Source of the DNA: JAKQIM01 sp964633225
GTDB taxonomy: Bacteria; Chloroflexota; Anaerolineae; Anaerolineales; UBA4823
Length of the DNA: 64,000 bases
Direction of reading: 5' to 3'
Assembly (NCBI GenBank): GCA_964633225.1
Contig: CAZWFQ010000001.1
Location: 163,931-227,930 of the forward strand
Positions 15,648 through 25,209 of the stretch are shown piece after piece. The number at the start of each line of letters is the position of its first letter. Position 1 is the stretch's first letter. The position numbers and the translations under genes are program-made. Below the pieces are notes generated by a model. The model did not search any database, was not told the DNA's origin, and was given only the letters and a program-made list of their open reading frames with translations.

Positions 15648-17909
15648 TCAGTGATTGTCCTTGAGATGCAGCGGCAGCACCACGTGGAACTGGCTGCCGG
15701 GACATTTGTCTTCGTCGTGGCCCGGGCTTTCAGCCCAGATCTTGCCCCGGTGAGCCTCCACAATGCCCCTGGCAATTGCCAGGCCAAGGCCTGGGCCGGC
15801 CCCCTTGAATTTGGTGCGCCCGCTGGAATGCAGGGCCAGTTCTCCAGTTTGGTAGAACTTGGTGAAGACCAGGTCCAGGTATTCGGCAGCGATCCCAATC
15901 CCCGTATCCGCCACAATCACCTCAACGCCGCCATTAGGCAGGTTCATCTGACCAGGTGAGACAGCAATCCCCGTGATATTGATCTTCCCGCCGTCGGGGG
16001 TATATTTGATGGCGTTGATCACCACGTGGTAAAAAACCTTCTTCAAAGCCTCAGGGTCGCCCTCAATCTCTGGCAGGTCACGCAGTCCTTCAGCTTCCAG
16101 GATCAGGTGACGCTCTTCGATCGACTCTTTGAAGCCGCTGATTACCATGTGGATGAGCATATGGATCGAAACTGGCTCCACCTTCAATTCCAGAGAGCGC
16201 GTGTCGATGCTGGCAATATCGAGCATGCTGTTGACGATCTCGTGCAAGCGCATAATGCCCGAATAGATTCCGTTGATCAGTTTTGAATGGAAGGCATTCC
16301 CACTGATGGTAGGATCTTCCAGCAGCATCTCGTTGTAGCCCCGCATCACGGTCAGGGGGGTGCGCAGTTCGTGCGAGGCCACGCTGATAAAATCCGATTT
16401 TGTGCGGTCAAGATTCTCTAACTGCACATTGACCTGCTTCAAGTGGCGGTTGGCCTGCTCCATGGCAGCATAGGCGCGCCGGAAATCATTGTTCAGCCGC
16501 ATCAGGCTTTCCACCAGGCGGGCGTTCTGCAAGGCCACGGCGGTCTGGTCAGCCAGGATGGCAAGCAGGGTCAAGTCGTCATCAAAGTAAGGCAGGCCTG
16601 AGAGCTTTGGGCCGAGGGCGATCAATCCCACCCAATCGTCTTTGGTGTAGATGGGCATATAAACGTCAACGCCCAGGCTTGCCAGCCAGCTTTGTTCTTC
16701 TGCTGGCGCAAGCTGGAAGCGCGGCTCCAACTCGATATCCGTCTGGCGCAGAGGTTTGCGGTCTTGGCGGAAATAGGTGGCGATAGGCCCATTTGCCGTT
16801 AAGAGGCAGGGCTCAGGCTGGTCCTTTCCCATCCCCTTGGCGCCGCGTAGCCGGTAGTTCCCGCCGCTGTCTTCGGGCTCATAATCCACCAGGAATAGAT
16901 AACCGCGCTGGATCTCAATGGCTTCGCTGATCAGCCCCACCGCAACCGTAGCCAACAACTCAGGGTCAAGGATATTACTGATGCTCTGGCTGTATTCGCG
17001 CAAGATGCGGTTTGGGTCGTACCCTTTGGTAGGCAGGATGCGCTGAACGATCTTCTGCGATAAAAGCCCTAGCGGGACCAGCAGTGCCGCCAGGAAGACG
17101 GCTACTACGGCCCCTGCCAGGATGGGGTTGTAATCCTGGCGAAAGCGCTCAAAAATGGGCGGAACCAGCAGCAAACCGGCCAGCAGCACAATTGCCGTCA
17201 GGGTGAACATCACCATATAATTCAGTGCCTGGCGTTCTACCCGGCGGATATCTGGCATGTAGGGACGGACGACGATCGCAGCCACCAAAAGCATCCCTGG
17301 CCAGCGCAGAACCCCCCCCCAAGAGTCCAGGCTTACCCAAAAGAGAATATCACTGCCCGCAATGATCGCCAGGGCCAGAGACCAGTAATGGGCCCGGTTT
17401 TTGACGATCGGCGCCACTGGCTTACGAGAGACGTACACCAGCATGCCGGCAATGCCAATCAAGAAGCAGGCCCAACCGATCAGCATGATCGCCAGCGTCA
17501 GCGTCTGGCGGGTGATGACCCAATCGGTGGCTTGCAACAGCACCTCGCGCAGGCGGATCAGGTTGAACCCTATAACAACCAGGGCCGCGATCCACACCAC
17601 GCTCAACACATTAACCAGCCAGGGGCGCCCCAATTTGAACTGCAGCACCATGCGCGACAACAAATAAAAGATAATGGTCAGCAGGATGATGCACAGCCAT
17701 TCAATCGGTTGTATCAGTTCATTGGTCAGCCAGCCAAAGTTATGGGCCAGTGGCAGCAGGCTGGTCACCATACCAAGCACCAAGAATAGTGCCAGGAGGC
17801 GCTGCTTATTCTCCCGCAGGCCGGTCATCTTGATTGCCACCCCCAGGGTGATGATGTACAAGAGTGCGCCAGCTACGGCAAGGATATCGGTGAATTGAAT
17901 AGGCATCAT
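15648..17909 (-). CDS. Membrane sensor histidine kinase with GAF domain
   Basis: A 753-residue kinase. Residues 1-240 form about eight transmembrane helices (for example ILAVAGALLYIITLGVAIK), followed by a GAF domain at about 300-465, a coiled linker, a HisKA domain with the phospho-accepting His in VASHELRTPLTVMRGYNEM, and a HATPase domain with N-box VVINAIKYTPDGG, G1 VADTGIGIAAEYLDLVF and G2 GPGLGLAIARGIVEAHRG. All catalytic motifs are intact. It begins two bases after the stop of the other GAF kinase and their last ~250 residues are clear paralogues. No response regulator gene is adjacent, so the partner is elsewhere. Signal unknown. Confidence 0.93.
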   Translation of the reverse strand: MMPIQFTDILAVAGALLYIITLGVAIKMTGLRENKQRLLALFLVLGMVTSLLPLAHNFGWLTNELIQPIEWLCIILLTIIFYLLSRMVLQFKLGRPWLVNVLSVVWIAALVVIGFNLIRLREVLLQATDWVITRQTLTLAIMLIGWACFLIGIAGMLVYVSRKPVAPIVKNRAHYWSLALAIIAGSDILFWVSLDSWGGVLRWPGMLLVAAIVVRPYMPDIRRVERQALNYMVMFTLTAIVLLAGLLLVPPIFERFRQDYNPILAGAVVAVFLAALLVPLGLLSQKIVQRILPTKGYDPNRILREYSQSISNILDPELLATVAVGLISEAIEIQRGYLFLVDYEPEDSGGNYRLRGAKGMGKDQPEPCLLTANGPIATYFRQDRKPLRQTDIELEPRFQLAPAEEQSWLASLGVDVYMPIYTKDDWVGLIALGPKLSGLPYFDDDLTLLAILADQTAVALQNARLVESLMRLNNDFRRAYAAMEQANRHLKQVNVQLENLDRTKSDFISVASHELRTPLTVMRGYNEMLLEDPTISGNAFHSKLINGIYSGIMRLHEIVNSMLDIASIDTRSLELKVEPVSIHMLIHMVISGFKESIEERHLILEAEGLRDLPEIEGDPEALKKVFYHVVINAIKYTPDGGKINITGIAVSPGQMNLPNGGVEVIVADTGIGIAAEYLDLVFTKFYQTGELALHSSGRTKFKGAGPGLGLAIARGIVEAHRGKIWAESPGHDEDKCPGSQFHVVLPLHLKDNH

Positions 17910-17911
17910 AA

Positions 17912-20404
17912 TTATCCATCAATTGGCGGCTGCTGCCGCAGCGGCAGGGTGATGTGAAAATGGCTGCCTGGGCATTTTACTTCGTCGTAGCCGGGGCTTT
18001 CAACCCATACTTGCCCGCCGTGTGCTTCAACAATACCCAACGCAATCGCCAATCCCAACCCTGGTCCACCGCCTTTGAATTTGGTCTTTCCTGTTGAGTG
18101 AAGTGCCACCTCACCCGTTTGGAAAAATTTTCGAAAGATCAGCTCGTTGACCTGGGGGTCTATCCCAATGCCAGTATCGCTGACAACGATCTCTACCCCG
18201 CCATCAGCCATCTTGGTTTTACCAGGCGCCAGGGCCTGGCCTGAAATTGTGATCTTGCCACCGTCTGGGGTGTATTTTATCGCATTTGTGAGCAAATGGT
18301 TAAAGACTTTGCGCAAGGCTTCTGCATCTGCCTCGATGGCTGGTAAACCGCGCAGGGATGGTTCAAGATGCAGGCTCTGCTTACGCTCGGTAAGGGCGTT
18401 CTTGAGCCCACTGCTTGCCAGCTCAATCAAAGAGGCCAACGAGATCGGTTCAGGATACAGCCTCAGCTCGCGGTTATCGATCTTGGCCACATCCAGCAGG
18501 CTTTCAACGATCTCGTTCAGTCGGTTAGCTCCCGTTTCAATGCCTTTGAGCAGTGAGAGGTGCTGTTGGTTGCTCTGCAGGCCCGGATCTTCCAACAACA
18601 TCTGGAGATACCCGTGTAAGACTGTAATCGGCGTACGGAACTCGTGTGATGCAATGCTGATAAAGTCTGACTTAGCCCGATCCAGGCGTTCCAGGTGGTT
18701 GTATGCTGTTTGCAGGGCTTCTGTGCGTTGGTGTACCAGGGATTCTAGATCCTGGTTGAAGCGTGTGATTTGATTATACAGGCGGGCATTGTTGAGCGCG
18801 ATCGCCGCCTGGCCTGCAAAGGCCGCTGCCAGCGATACCTCGTCAGATGTATAGGCCTCAGGCGTCTGGCGGGTAAGCGAGAGCATGCCAAACACCTCTC
18901 CGCGGTGGATCAGGGGGACGCCCAGCCATGCCCTGGCCTGCGGCAGGTTGTTCACTTGCTGCCAATCGGGGCGTTCCAATACGTCTGCGATGGGCAGGGG
19001 CCTCTGCGTGGATGCGATTTCATTAAACACATCGTTCTCGTGGATGGGTACACGGATGTTTGTGTAGTCAGGCGGGAAGCCGCGCGCCGCGGCAATCTCC
19101 AGTTCCTCGCCGCTGCGCAGCATCACCGCGGCCCGGTGATACGAGACGATCTCGCTGATGTGTTCCAGGATCTGCTTCAGTACTTCGGCCGGGTCCAGCG
19201 AGCCTGATAGGGTGCGTGCTGTATCGTAAAGCGTTTCCACCAGGCGGCGGCGGTCTTTTTCACTTTCGTACAGAGAAGCGTTCTGGATTGCCGTTGCCAC
19301 CTGGTCAGCCAGCAGTTGCAAGAAGGGCACATCGTCTTCTCGAAATGCCGCCACTTGTTCGCTTTCCATATCCAGCACCCCCAGGATGGTATGCCCCATC
19401 TCCAGCGGCAGGGCCAGCTCGGCGCGTGCTTTAGGGATCAACTCGGTGAACATGTAGCGCGGGTCTTGGGATACATCTTCCACGCAGGCCGGGCGGCGGT
19501 GAGCGGCCACCCAGCCGACAATACTCTGTTCACTCACCGTCAGGCAGAAATCTTGCTGCAGCAAGATCCGGCTGTTTGCCCCGCTGGCGGCCCGTAAGTC
19601 CAGCCGGTCGCTGCCAGGCTCAAGCAGGAAAATGCCCACAAAATAGCAGTTAAACCGCAATTGGATCAATTCGGTCACCTGGTGCAGCAGTGTATCCAGG
19701 TCTAGGATTGACGTGATCCGCTGCCCAACCGCCATGCTGGTTGCCAGCGAGCGCTGTGCATCCTCGGTCGTCCGCAGCACGCCCTCCAACTCTGTCTTGC
19801 GGCGCTGATCGAGAAGGCGCAGGGTCTCCAAGTTGTTCAGGGTGCGCAGCCGGGCTGTGTGGACTACTGCGGACAAGATGCTGCCTGAAAACAATGCAAA
19901 ACCAAAGTGTAGCCATTCGGGGAATTCGGGCAGGCTTAACACGACAGCCCCCCAGCTTGCAACCGCCACGACGATGGTCAATACCAGCCAGCGCGTTGAG
20001 AGGAACAAGAATCCAATCCCCACCACCACCAGGATCAGGTTGGTGGTTTGCAGGGGCTGGCGCGTCAAATATAGGTGCATCAGCGCATTGAACAACACCA
20101 ACATGCTGATCCCAAAGCCCAACGGGTGGGCATACCGCGCTGCGACCGGGGCGCGCTTCAGTTGCAGGTAAAGGATAAAGAAGACGATTGCTGTCAGGCT
20201 GGCCAGGGTTCCCATAATGCGGGCAACGGCAGGCTCTAAGACCAAGAAATGGGCCAGGGCAAAGATAACAAACAAAACCCCCAGCGCAGCCGTAACCGGT
20301 GGCAAGCTGCTACCGAAATAGCTGTCCAGCGCTAGGCGTAATGCAGCCTTTTCCTCGCCAGGCGTTGAGGGAATTGGGCGTTCCGCTGTGGTATTGTCGC
20401 TCAT
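17912..20404 (-). CDS. Membrane sensor histidine kinase with two GAF domains
   Basis: An 830-residue kinase. An N-terminal block of about six transmembrane helices (to about residue 185) precedes a helical linker, GAF1 at about 215-375 and GAF2 at about 395-555, then HisKA with IASHEFRTPITVLHGYLQM and HATPase with N-box LLTNAIKYTPDGG, VSDTGIGIDPQVNELIF and GGGPGLGLAIALGIVEAHGG. All catalytic residues look intact. It heads the two-gene unit with the next kinase. A TATAAT at 20422-20427 on the minus strand is its likely promoter; GGGGGAGAG overlaps the expected transcript start and could serve as ribosome site. Confidence 0.93.
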   Translation of the reverse strand: MSDNTTAERPIPSTPGEEKAALRLALDSYFGSSLPPVTAALGVLFVIFALAHFLVLEPAVARIMGTLASLTAIVFFILYLQLKRAPVAARYAHPLGFGISMLVLFNALMHLYLTRQPLQTTNLILVVVGIGFLFLSTRWLVLTIVVAVASWGAVVLSLPEFPEWLHFGFALFSGSILSAVVHTARLRTLNNLETLRLLDQRRKTELEGVLRTTEDAQRSLATSMAVGQRITSILDLDTLLHQVTELIQLRFNCYFVGIFLLEPGSDRLDLRAASGANSRILLQQDFCLTVSEQSIVGWVAAHRRPACVEDVSQDPRYMFTELIPKARAELALPLEMGHTILGVLDMESEQVAAFREDDVPFLQLLADQVATAIQNASLYESEKDRRRLVETLYDTARTLSGSLDPAEVLKQILEHISEIVSYHRAAVMLRSGEELEIAAARGFPPDYTNIRVPIHENDVFNEIASTQRPLPIADVLERPDWQQVNNLPQARAWLGVPLIHRGEVFGMLSLTRQTPEAYTSDEVSLAAAFAGQAAIALNNARLYNQITRFNQDLESLVHQRTEALQTAYNHLERLDRAKSDFISIASHEFRTPITVLHGYLQMLLEDPGLQSNQQHLSLLKGIETGANRLNEIVESLLDVAKIDNRELRLYPEPISLASLIELASSGLKNALTERKQSLHLEPSLRGLPAIEADAEALRKVFNHLLTNAIKYTPDGGKITISGQALAPGKTKMADGGVEIVVSDTGIGIDPQVNELIFRKFFQTGEVALHSTGKTKFKGGGPGLGLAIALGIVEAHGGQVWVESPGYDEVKCPGSHFHITLPLRQQPPIDG

Positions 20405-20421
20405 AGCCCTGCTCTCCCCCT

Positions 20422-20427
20422 ATTATA
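20422..20427 (-). promoter_or_regulatory. -10 box of the histidine kinase pair
   Basis: TATAAT on the minus strand, 17 bases before the ATG of the 830-residue kinase. A small inverted repeat (CCTGTAA / TTACAGG, 20429-20449) lies directly upstream and might be an operator or a weak hairpin ending tsaD transcripts. Confidence 0.4.
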
Positions 20428-20452
20428 TCCTGTAACCTTTTATTACAGGCAC

Positions 20453-21526
20453 TTACCGGGGCACCTCAGTCAAAGGCCAGTTCGGCAGCACATCCATATC
20501 CAGCCCATCTCGCTGCCCCGCCAAGAAACGATGGTGCCCTGCCGCTGCGGCCATGGCTGCGTTATCTGTACACAGCCACAATGGCGGGATGTAGAGGGGG
20601 ATGTTAGCCCGCATTTGCGCCGATTGGCGCAAGGCCGCGTTGGCCGACACGCCCCCCGCGATCAAGATTGCCCGCGCCCCATACTCCGCTGCTGCTCGCA
20701 TCGTCTTGCTGATCAGCACATCCACCACGGCCGCCTGGAAGCTCGCCGCCAGGTCAGCCACCGGCAGGGGATTGGCCACCCCTTCAAGGGCGCGCACCTC
20801 GCGTAGTACGGCTGTCTTCAGCCCGCTGAACGAGAAATCCCAACGATTATCCAGCCAGGCTCGCGGAAAGTTGAAGGCCAGGGGATTGCCGCCTTTGGCG
20901 GCTTCTTGGATTGCCGGGCCGCCTGGGTAACTCAGGCTCAGCAGCCGTGCCACTTTATCAAAGGCTTCCCCAGCCGCGTCATCCAGCGTCGCTCCCAGCC
21001 GTTGGTAGCGCAGGTGCTCTGTCATCAGGACCAGCTCAGTGTGCCCGCCTGAAACGATCAGTGCCACCAATGGGAATTCCGGCGCCGGGCCGCCTTCAGC
21101 CTCTGCCGGGTGCAGCCAGGCCGAGTACAGGTGCCCCTCCAGGTGGTTGATGCCTACTAGCGGCAGCCCGCTCCCCAGCGCCAGCCCCTTTGCCATGTTC
21201 ATCCCGATCACCAGCGAACCGGGTAGGCCCGGCCCGCGCGTGATGGCAATGGCATCCACATCGCCCAGCGCCAGGTGTGCCTGCTGTAAGGCCTGTTCAA
21301 TGATTGGGTAAACGGCCCGGATGTGCTGGCGCGATGCCACCTCTGGGAAGATCCCGCCAAACTGGGCGTGCAGGTCCACTTGCGAGGCCACCACGTTCGA
21401 AAGGATGCGCCGGCCGTCTTCTACCACTGCTGCCGCCGTCTCATCGCAGGATGATTCAATCCCCAGCATTCTTACCGGAGTAGATGTTTGATCGGTCATT
21501 AAGAAAGATGTGTCCTGTACATACAT
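20453..21526 (-). CDS. tsaD: tRNA N6-adenosine threonylcarbamoyltransferase
   Basis: TsaD transfers the threonylcarbamoyl group from TC-AMP to A37 of tRNA, together with TsaB and TsaE in bacteria. The 357-residue protein has MLGIESSCDETAAAVVEDG, the metal-binding histidines in SRQHIRAVYPII and GINHLEGHLYSAW, LIVSGGHTELVLM and IAGGVSANAALR. The ATG at 21526 overlaps the stop of the upstream peptidase gene (TAATG), which favours it; an ATG nine codons later (MTDQTSTPVR) is an alternative nearer to the conserved start. Neither has a strong ribosome site, consistent with coupled translation. Confidence 0.95.
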   Translation of the reverse strand: MYVQDTSFLMTDQTSTPVRMLGIESSCDETAAAVVEDGRRILSNVVASQVDLHAQFGGIFPEVASRQHIRAVYPIIEQALQQAHLALGDVDAIAITRGPGLPGSLVIGMNMAKGLALGSGLPLVGINHLEGHLYSAWLHPAEAEGGPAPEFPLVALIVSGGHTELVLMTEHLRYQRLGATLDDAAGEAFDKVARLLSLSYPGGPAIQEAAKGGNPLAFNFPRAWLDNRWDFSFSGLKTAVLREVRALEGVANPLPVADLAASFQAAVVDVLISKTMRAAAEYGARAILIAGGVSANAALRQSAQMRANIPLYIPPLWLCTDNAAMAAAAGHHRFLAGQRDGLDMDVLPNWPLTEVPR

Positions 21527-22791
21527 TAAGATCTTGCAACCTGGCGCCGAGGTCGCGGCGGCCGCATCGGCAGCACCAACTGCATCGGATAGGGTGCAAA
21601 GACTTCAAATTTGCCCTCTGCCGTCAGGGTGTAGGTATCCTCTAAGCGCACGCCCAGGCCGCGCTCGGGGTAGTACAGGCCCGGCTCGATCGTGAACACC
21701 ACCCCTGGCTCCAGCACATCTGTGCTGCTCGCATTTGCTCCGAACCAGGGGCGCTCGTGGACGTGCAGTCCCACCCCATGCCCCAGGCTGTGCACGTAGC
21801 CAGACTGTGTTTGCGGGTCTGTCTTAATGGTGGGGTGACCCTGCGCCTCGAACAGCTCGCAAGTCCGCTGCTGGTAATGTTTGCCGGGCATTCCGGGTTT
21901 CAATTCGCTGGTCACCTGGTTGTATACACTGAATACATTCTCGTACAACGCCAGGGCTTCATCCGTGGCATAGCCCAGGCTCCAGGTACGTGTGAAGTCG
22001 TAGAAATAGCCTCCACCTGCCTCGCAGGGGAAAATATCGTAGACGATCGTCTGCCCCAGCCGCAGCGCATCGCCGTTAGCGCCCGATGAATGCGGCACAC
22101 CTGCATCCCGCCCGATGGCGAAGATGGTGCCTTCGGGGTTTTCGGCCCCGCGCTCTGCCAACCACAAGTTGATGCGCGCCTTCACTTCTCCGATGGTCAG
22201 CGGTGAGCCGTCTCGCTTGACCACTACTTCATTTTTTACGTTGTGGTGGGTAATGAAAGACGCCGTCTCAGCCACCACCTGCGTGGTCACCTTGCCCATC
22301 CGGCGGATGCGCTCCAACTCGGCGCTGTCTTTGGTTGCCATGGCTTCTAACAACACCGGGTCTGTGATCTCGCCCACCACCTCCAGGCCTGGCATGGCCG
22401 CTTGCAAGGCGTTGAACAGGGCAAAGGTCGGGCCCACTTCCACCTGGCCGTACAGGCCCAGCCGCCCCTTGGTGAAGCCATAATCGGTCAGCATGCGTTG
22501 GTAGCGCGCCACGCTGGCCTTGAGCATGTCGCCCCTGGTTTCTTTGAACAGCTCGTGCATCTTATAATCTGCAAGGTTCTTGGTGTGCAGCCCGGTCTTT
22601 GATGCTTCGTCCCGTTCCATCGGATAGTGGAAGAGCAGAGGGTCTGCCCCGCGTTTTTTGATCAAGTCGCCGCCTGTCAGGTGCCCGCCGCCGGTCATGT
22701 AATACATGGCGGGGTTGTGCTGGGCTGGTCCTGTCACCAGGATGGCGTCTAAGTGATGGGTTTCGAGTAGAGAGTCCAGGTGCTTCTTCAC
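21526..22791 (-). CDS. M24 family metallopeptidase (Xaa-Pro aminopeptidase/dipeptidase-like)
   Basis: A 421-residue cytoplasmic M24 'pita-bread' peptidase. The N-terminal creatinase-like domain (about 1-160) is followed by the metal site: HSSGANGD, IVYDIFPCEAGGGYFYDFTRTW (the two Asp ligands), SLGHGVGLHVHERPW (His), and FTIEPGLYYPE / VRLEDTYTLT (Glu ligands). All five metal ligands seem present, so it should be active, most likely removing residues next to proline. The start is GTG with AAGGA nine bases ahead. It lies between mgtC and tsaD with very short spacing; the association with tsaD is not known to be functional. Confidence 0.9.
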   Translation of the reverse strand: MKKHLDSLLETHHLDAILVTGPAQHNPAMYYMTGGGHLTGGDLIKKRGADPLLFHYPMERDEASKTGLHTKNLADYKMHELFKETRGDMLKASVARYQRMLTDYGFTKGRLGLYGQVEVGPTFALFNALQAAMPGLEVVGEITDPVLLEAMATKDSAELERIRRMGKVTTQVVAETASFITHHNVKNEVVVKRDGSPLTIGEVKARINLWLAERGAENPEGTIFAIGRDAGVPHSSGANGDALRLGQTIVYDIFPCEAGGGYFYDFTRTWSLGYATDEALALYENVFSVYNQVTSELKPGMPGKHYQQRTCELFEAQGHPTIKTDPQTQSGYVHSLGHGVGLHVHERPWFGANASSTDVLEPGVVFTIEPGLYYPERGLGVRLEDTYTLTAEGKFEVFAPYPMQLVLPMRPPRPRRQVARS

Positions 22792-22804
22792 GGGTCACTA
22801 TCCT

Positions 22805-23437
22805 TTAAAATTTCAATGATTTGATCGTTGGGTCATTCAGCAGGGCGGTGGTTAGTGCGTCGTGGTTTGCCGGAGAGCCGAAGGCTTCCCAGGTGCAAGA
22901 CAGCTCAGCCCCTGTCTTTTCTTGCTTATGATTTTTTACCCGCAGATGGTGCGTGGAGAACAGCGCATCAACCTGGCGGAATTTTTGCATATCGAATGCA
23001 AAGCTCATCTCGTAACAGCGTTCTTCGCGCACCCGGTCGATCATTATCTCGATATACGGGAAGAACCACAGCACCACCATCATGATCGCCGCCGCAAAGA
23101 TCGCCAGCGCATACTGGCCTACCCCCACCCCCATCCCAATCGCCGCCGTCAGCCAGATGATGGCAGCTGTGGTCAGGCCGATCACGCGGCCTCCGTCTCG
23201 CAGCAGCACCCCTGCCCCTAAAAAGCCCACCCCCGTCACCACATTGGCGGCCACGCGCCCGGGGTCTTTATCCCCGGCGATGATGGAAGAAAAGATGGTG
23301 TACAGCGCCGCGCCCACGCAGATGAAAATGATCGTCCGGAAGCCCGCCGCCTTATCCCGGTATTCGCGCTCCAGCCCGATCAGCCCGCCCAACACCAATG
23401 CCAGTAACAATTTTAAAACATCTTCTGTTGCTAACAT
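22805..23437 (-). CDS. MgtC/SapB family membrane protein
   Basis: A 210-residue protein with about five transmembrane helices and the MgtC signature GGLIGLEREYRDKAAGFRT near the N-terminus, then VVTGVGFLGAGVLL and GLTTAAIIWLTAAIGMGVG. The C-terminal ~70 residues are soluble and may form a small ACT-like domain, as in longer MgtC proteins. MgtC proteins are linked to growth in low magnesium and to control of the ATP synthase, but that is known from pathogens, not from this lineage. GAGGAT precedes the ATG. Confidence 0.88.
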   Translation of the reverse strand: MLATEDVLKLLLALVLGGLIGLEREYRDKAAGFRTIIFICVGAALYTIFSSIIAGDKDPGRVAANVVTGVGFLGAGVLLRDGGRVIGLTTAAIIWLTAAIGMGVGVGQYALAIFAAAIMMVVLWFFPYIEIMIDRVREERCYEMSFAFDMQKFRQVDALFSTHHLRVKNHKQEKTGAELSCTWEAFGSPANHDALTTALLNDPTIKSLKF

Positions 23438-23449
23438 ATCCTCATCACC

Positions 23450-24808
23450 TTATAGCACCCGTCTCACGGCTTCAACTAACATATTATCCTGCTCAGCCAG
23501 CACCGTGCGGGGGTCAAAATACACCAGATCGGCTTCCAGCCTTGCAATCACTGGCACTGCCAGCCGCCGTAGCCGTTCCATTACCCGGTTCGGTGAGCCC
23601 ACCTCCAGCGCCAGCACAAAAGTCGGCAGGGTCTCTTCGGGCAGCGAGCCGCCCCCCACAGTCGATAGGGCCGGCATCACCTGCCCTTGGCCCAGCGCAT
23701 TCGCCCAGGCCTGGGCCCGCTCTTTCAGCGCTTCTGGCCTGGCTGCCATCATCCGCCAGATTGGGATCTTAGCCTCAGCTTCATCTTTCAAATAGTGCAG
23801 CAGGGTCGCTGAGAGCGCTGCCAGGCACAGCTTATCTGCCCGCACCGCCCGCGCCAGGGGATGTTTCTTTAATTTGGTCACCAGGTCTTTGCGCCCCACC
23901 AGGATCCCCGCCTGTGGTCCCCCCAACAGCTTATCCCCCGAAAAGCACACCAGGTCTGCCCCTGCCGCCAGCGATTCGGAGATCGTCGGTTCGTGCGGCA
24001 GGCCGTAGTGGGCTGTGTCGATAAAGGTGCCTGAGCCCAGGTCATCCAACAACGGCAACCCATGTTCGTGTGCCACTTGCGCCATCTCGCTCAGCGTAGG
24101 CTCTGCTGTGAAGCCTACAATGCGAAAATTGGAGCGGTGCGCCCTCATCAAAAGCTTGGGTGATTGCTCTACAATTGCATCGGCATAATCCGCCAGGTGC
24201 ACCCGGTTGGTTGCCCCAATCTCAACCAGCCTGGCCCCCGATTGCTTCATCACATCTGGAATGCGGAAACCGCCCCCGATCTCGATCAACTGTGTGCGGG
24301 CAATCAGCACCGGCCTGCGCCGCGCCAGGGCCGTCAACGCCAGCAGTACCGCCGCGGCGTTATTGTTCACCACCAGGGCCGCTTCGGCTCCTGTCAGGCG
24401 CTGCAACAGGCGCTCGGCATGCACCAACCGCGAGCCCCGCTGCCCTCGTTCAAGATCGTATTCCAGGTTGGAATAACCCAGTGAAACCTCTTGCATGGCC
24501 CGCATGGCTGCCTGGCTCATCGGCGCTCGCCCCAGGTTGGTGTGCAAGATCACTCCGGTGGCATTGATCACTGGCATCAATGATGGCGCCGTCCAATCCA
24601 CCAGCAATTTCTCTGCTCGCGCCAAAAGCGCATCAACCCCCGGCATGGTTTTTGGGGGAGCTGCTCGTACCTCATCCAGGCTGGCGCGCACAGCTTGCAA
24701 TGCCAGCGGTCGCCCATACGCCGTCACCAGCGCACCGGCTTGTTGGGTTTGCAGCAGCGCGTCTACTGAAGGAAGGCCCCTCAATCCTGTCATGGTTAGT
24801 TTTTCCAC
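23450..24808 (-). CDS. selA: L-seryl-tRNA(Sec) selenium transferase
   Basis: SelA converts Ser-tRNA(Sec) to Sec-tRNA(Sec) using selenophosphate, a PLP-dependent step of selenocysteine synthesis. The 452-residue protein has the family start (LPSVDALLQTQQAGALV), VINATGVILHTNLGRAPMS, VVNNNAAAVLLALTAL, and the PLP-lysine motif CFSGDKLLGGPQAGI; length is normal. The GTG start at 24808 has CGGAG just ahead and overlaps the upstream membrane protein; an ATG five codons later is possible. selB, selD and selC are not in the window. Its presence supports reading the UGA in the peroxiredoxin gene at 41147 as selenocysteine. Confidence 0.96.
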   Translation of the reverse strand: MEKLTMTGLRGLPSVDALLQTQQAGALVTAYGRPLALQAVRASLDEVRAAPPKTMPGVDALLARAEKLLVDWTAPSLMPVINATGVILHTNLGRAPMSQAAMRAMQEVSLGYSNLEYDLERGQRGSRLVHAERLLQRLTGAEAALVVNNNAAAVLLALTALARRRPVLIARTQLIEIGGGFRIPDVMKQSGARLVEIGATNRVHLADYADAIVEQSPKLLMRAHRSNFRIVGFTAEPTLSEMAQVAHEHGLPLLDDLGSGTFIDTAHYGLPHEPTISESLAAGADLVCFSGDKLLGGPQAGILVGRKDLVTKLKKHPLARAVRADKLCLAALSATLLHYLKDEAEAKIPIWRMMAARPEALKERAQAWANALGQGQVMPALSTVGGGSLPEETLPTFVLALEVGSPNRVMERLRRLAVPVIARLEADLVYFDPRTVLAEQDNMLVEAVRRVL

Positions 24809-25182
24809 TGGCTCCGTTCTGACAGTCTGAGCAAGAACTCAATCAGCACCAGGCCCACTGCCAGTAAGATTGCCAGGGTCAGGTTCAAGGCGCGTCCGAT
24901 CTGCAGCCAGGCGATGGTTGCCCCGTAGATGCCAGCCCACAGGCTCTGCCGCACCACCACACCCGGGGTGGGTGGGGGCAGGCTGGGAAAGCGCAGGTTT
25001 AAATACGCCGCTGCCGGCAGGGCCAGCCCGGTCAACCCGATCACCAGCAAGAAGAAGAACAGCCAGCGCGGCCCCACTGTGGGCAGGGTATAAAAAAACA
25101 AGATCAACAGGCCCACAATGCCGGTTAATGAAAGCAGGATCGCCGCTGGTAAGAATGTGCGTACAGGAGGGGAAGAGTTCAT
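24796..25182 (-). CDS. Small four-helix membrane protein, function unknown
   Basis: A 128-residue protein made almost entirely of four predicted transmembrane helices (FLPAAILLSLTGIVGLLILF, WLFFFLLVIGLTGLALPAA, VVVRQSLWAGIYGATIAWL, LTLAILLAVGLVLIEFLLRL). I do not recognise the family. It overlaps the start of selA by 13 bases, so the two are translationally linked, but no role in selenium metabolism is suggested by the sequence. A TATGAT at 25195-25200 would start transcription five bases before its ATG, making it a near-leaderless first gene of a transcript running into selA. Confidence 0.75.
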   Translation of the reverse strand: MNSSPPVRTFLPAAILLSLTGIVGLLILFFYTLPTVGPRWLFFFLLVIGLTGLALPAAAYLNLRFPSLPPPTPGVVVRQSLWAGIYGATIAWLQIGRALNLTLAILLAVGLVLIEFLLRLSERSQWKN

Positions 25183-25194
25183 AGGTTTAATTCT

Positions 25195-25200
25195 ATCATA
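25195..25200 (-). promoter_or_regulatory. -10 box before the membrane protein-selA transcript
   Basis: TATGAT on the minus strand, with expected +1 at 25188 and the ATG at 25182. No Shine-Dalgarno site; the -35 region matches consensus only loosely. Confidence 0.35.
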
Positions 25201-25209
25201 TTCATCTAA

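Noticed and set aside
23082..23795. 237-codon plus-strand frame over mgtC and selA
   Set aside because: Ser/Pro/Arg-rich shadow of two well-supported genes.
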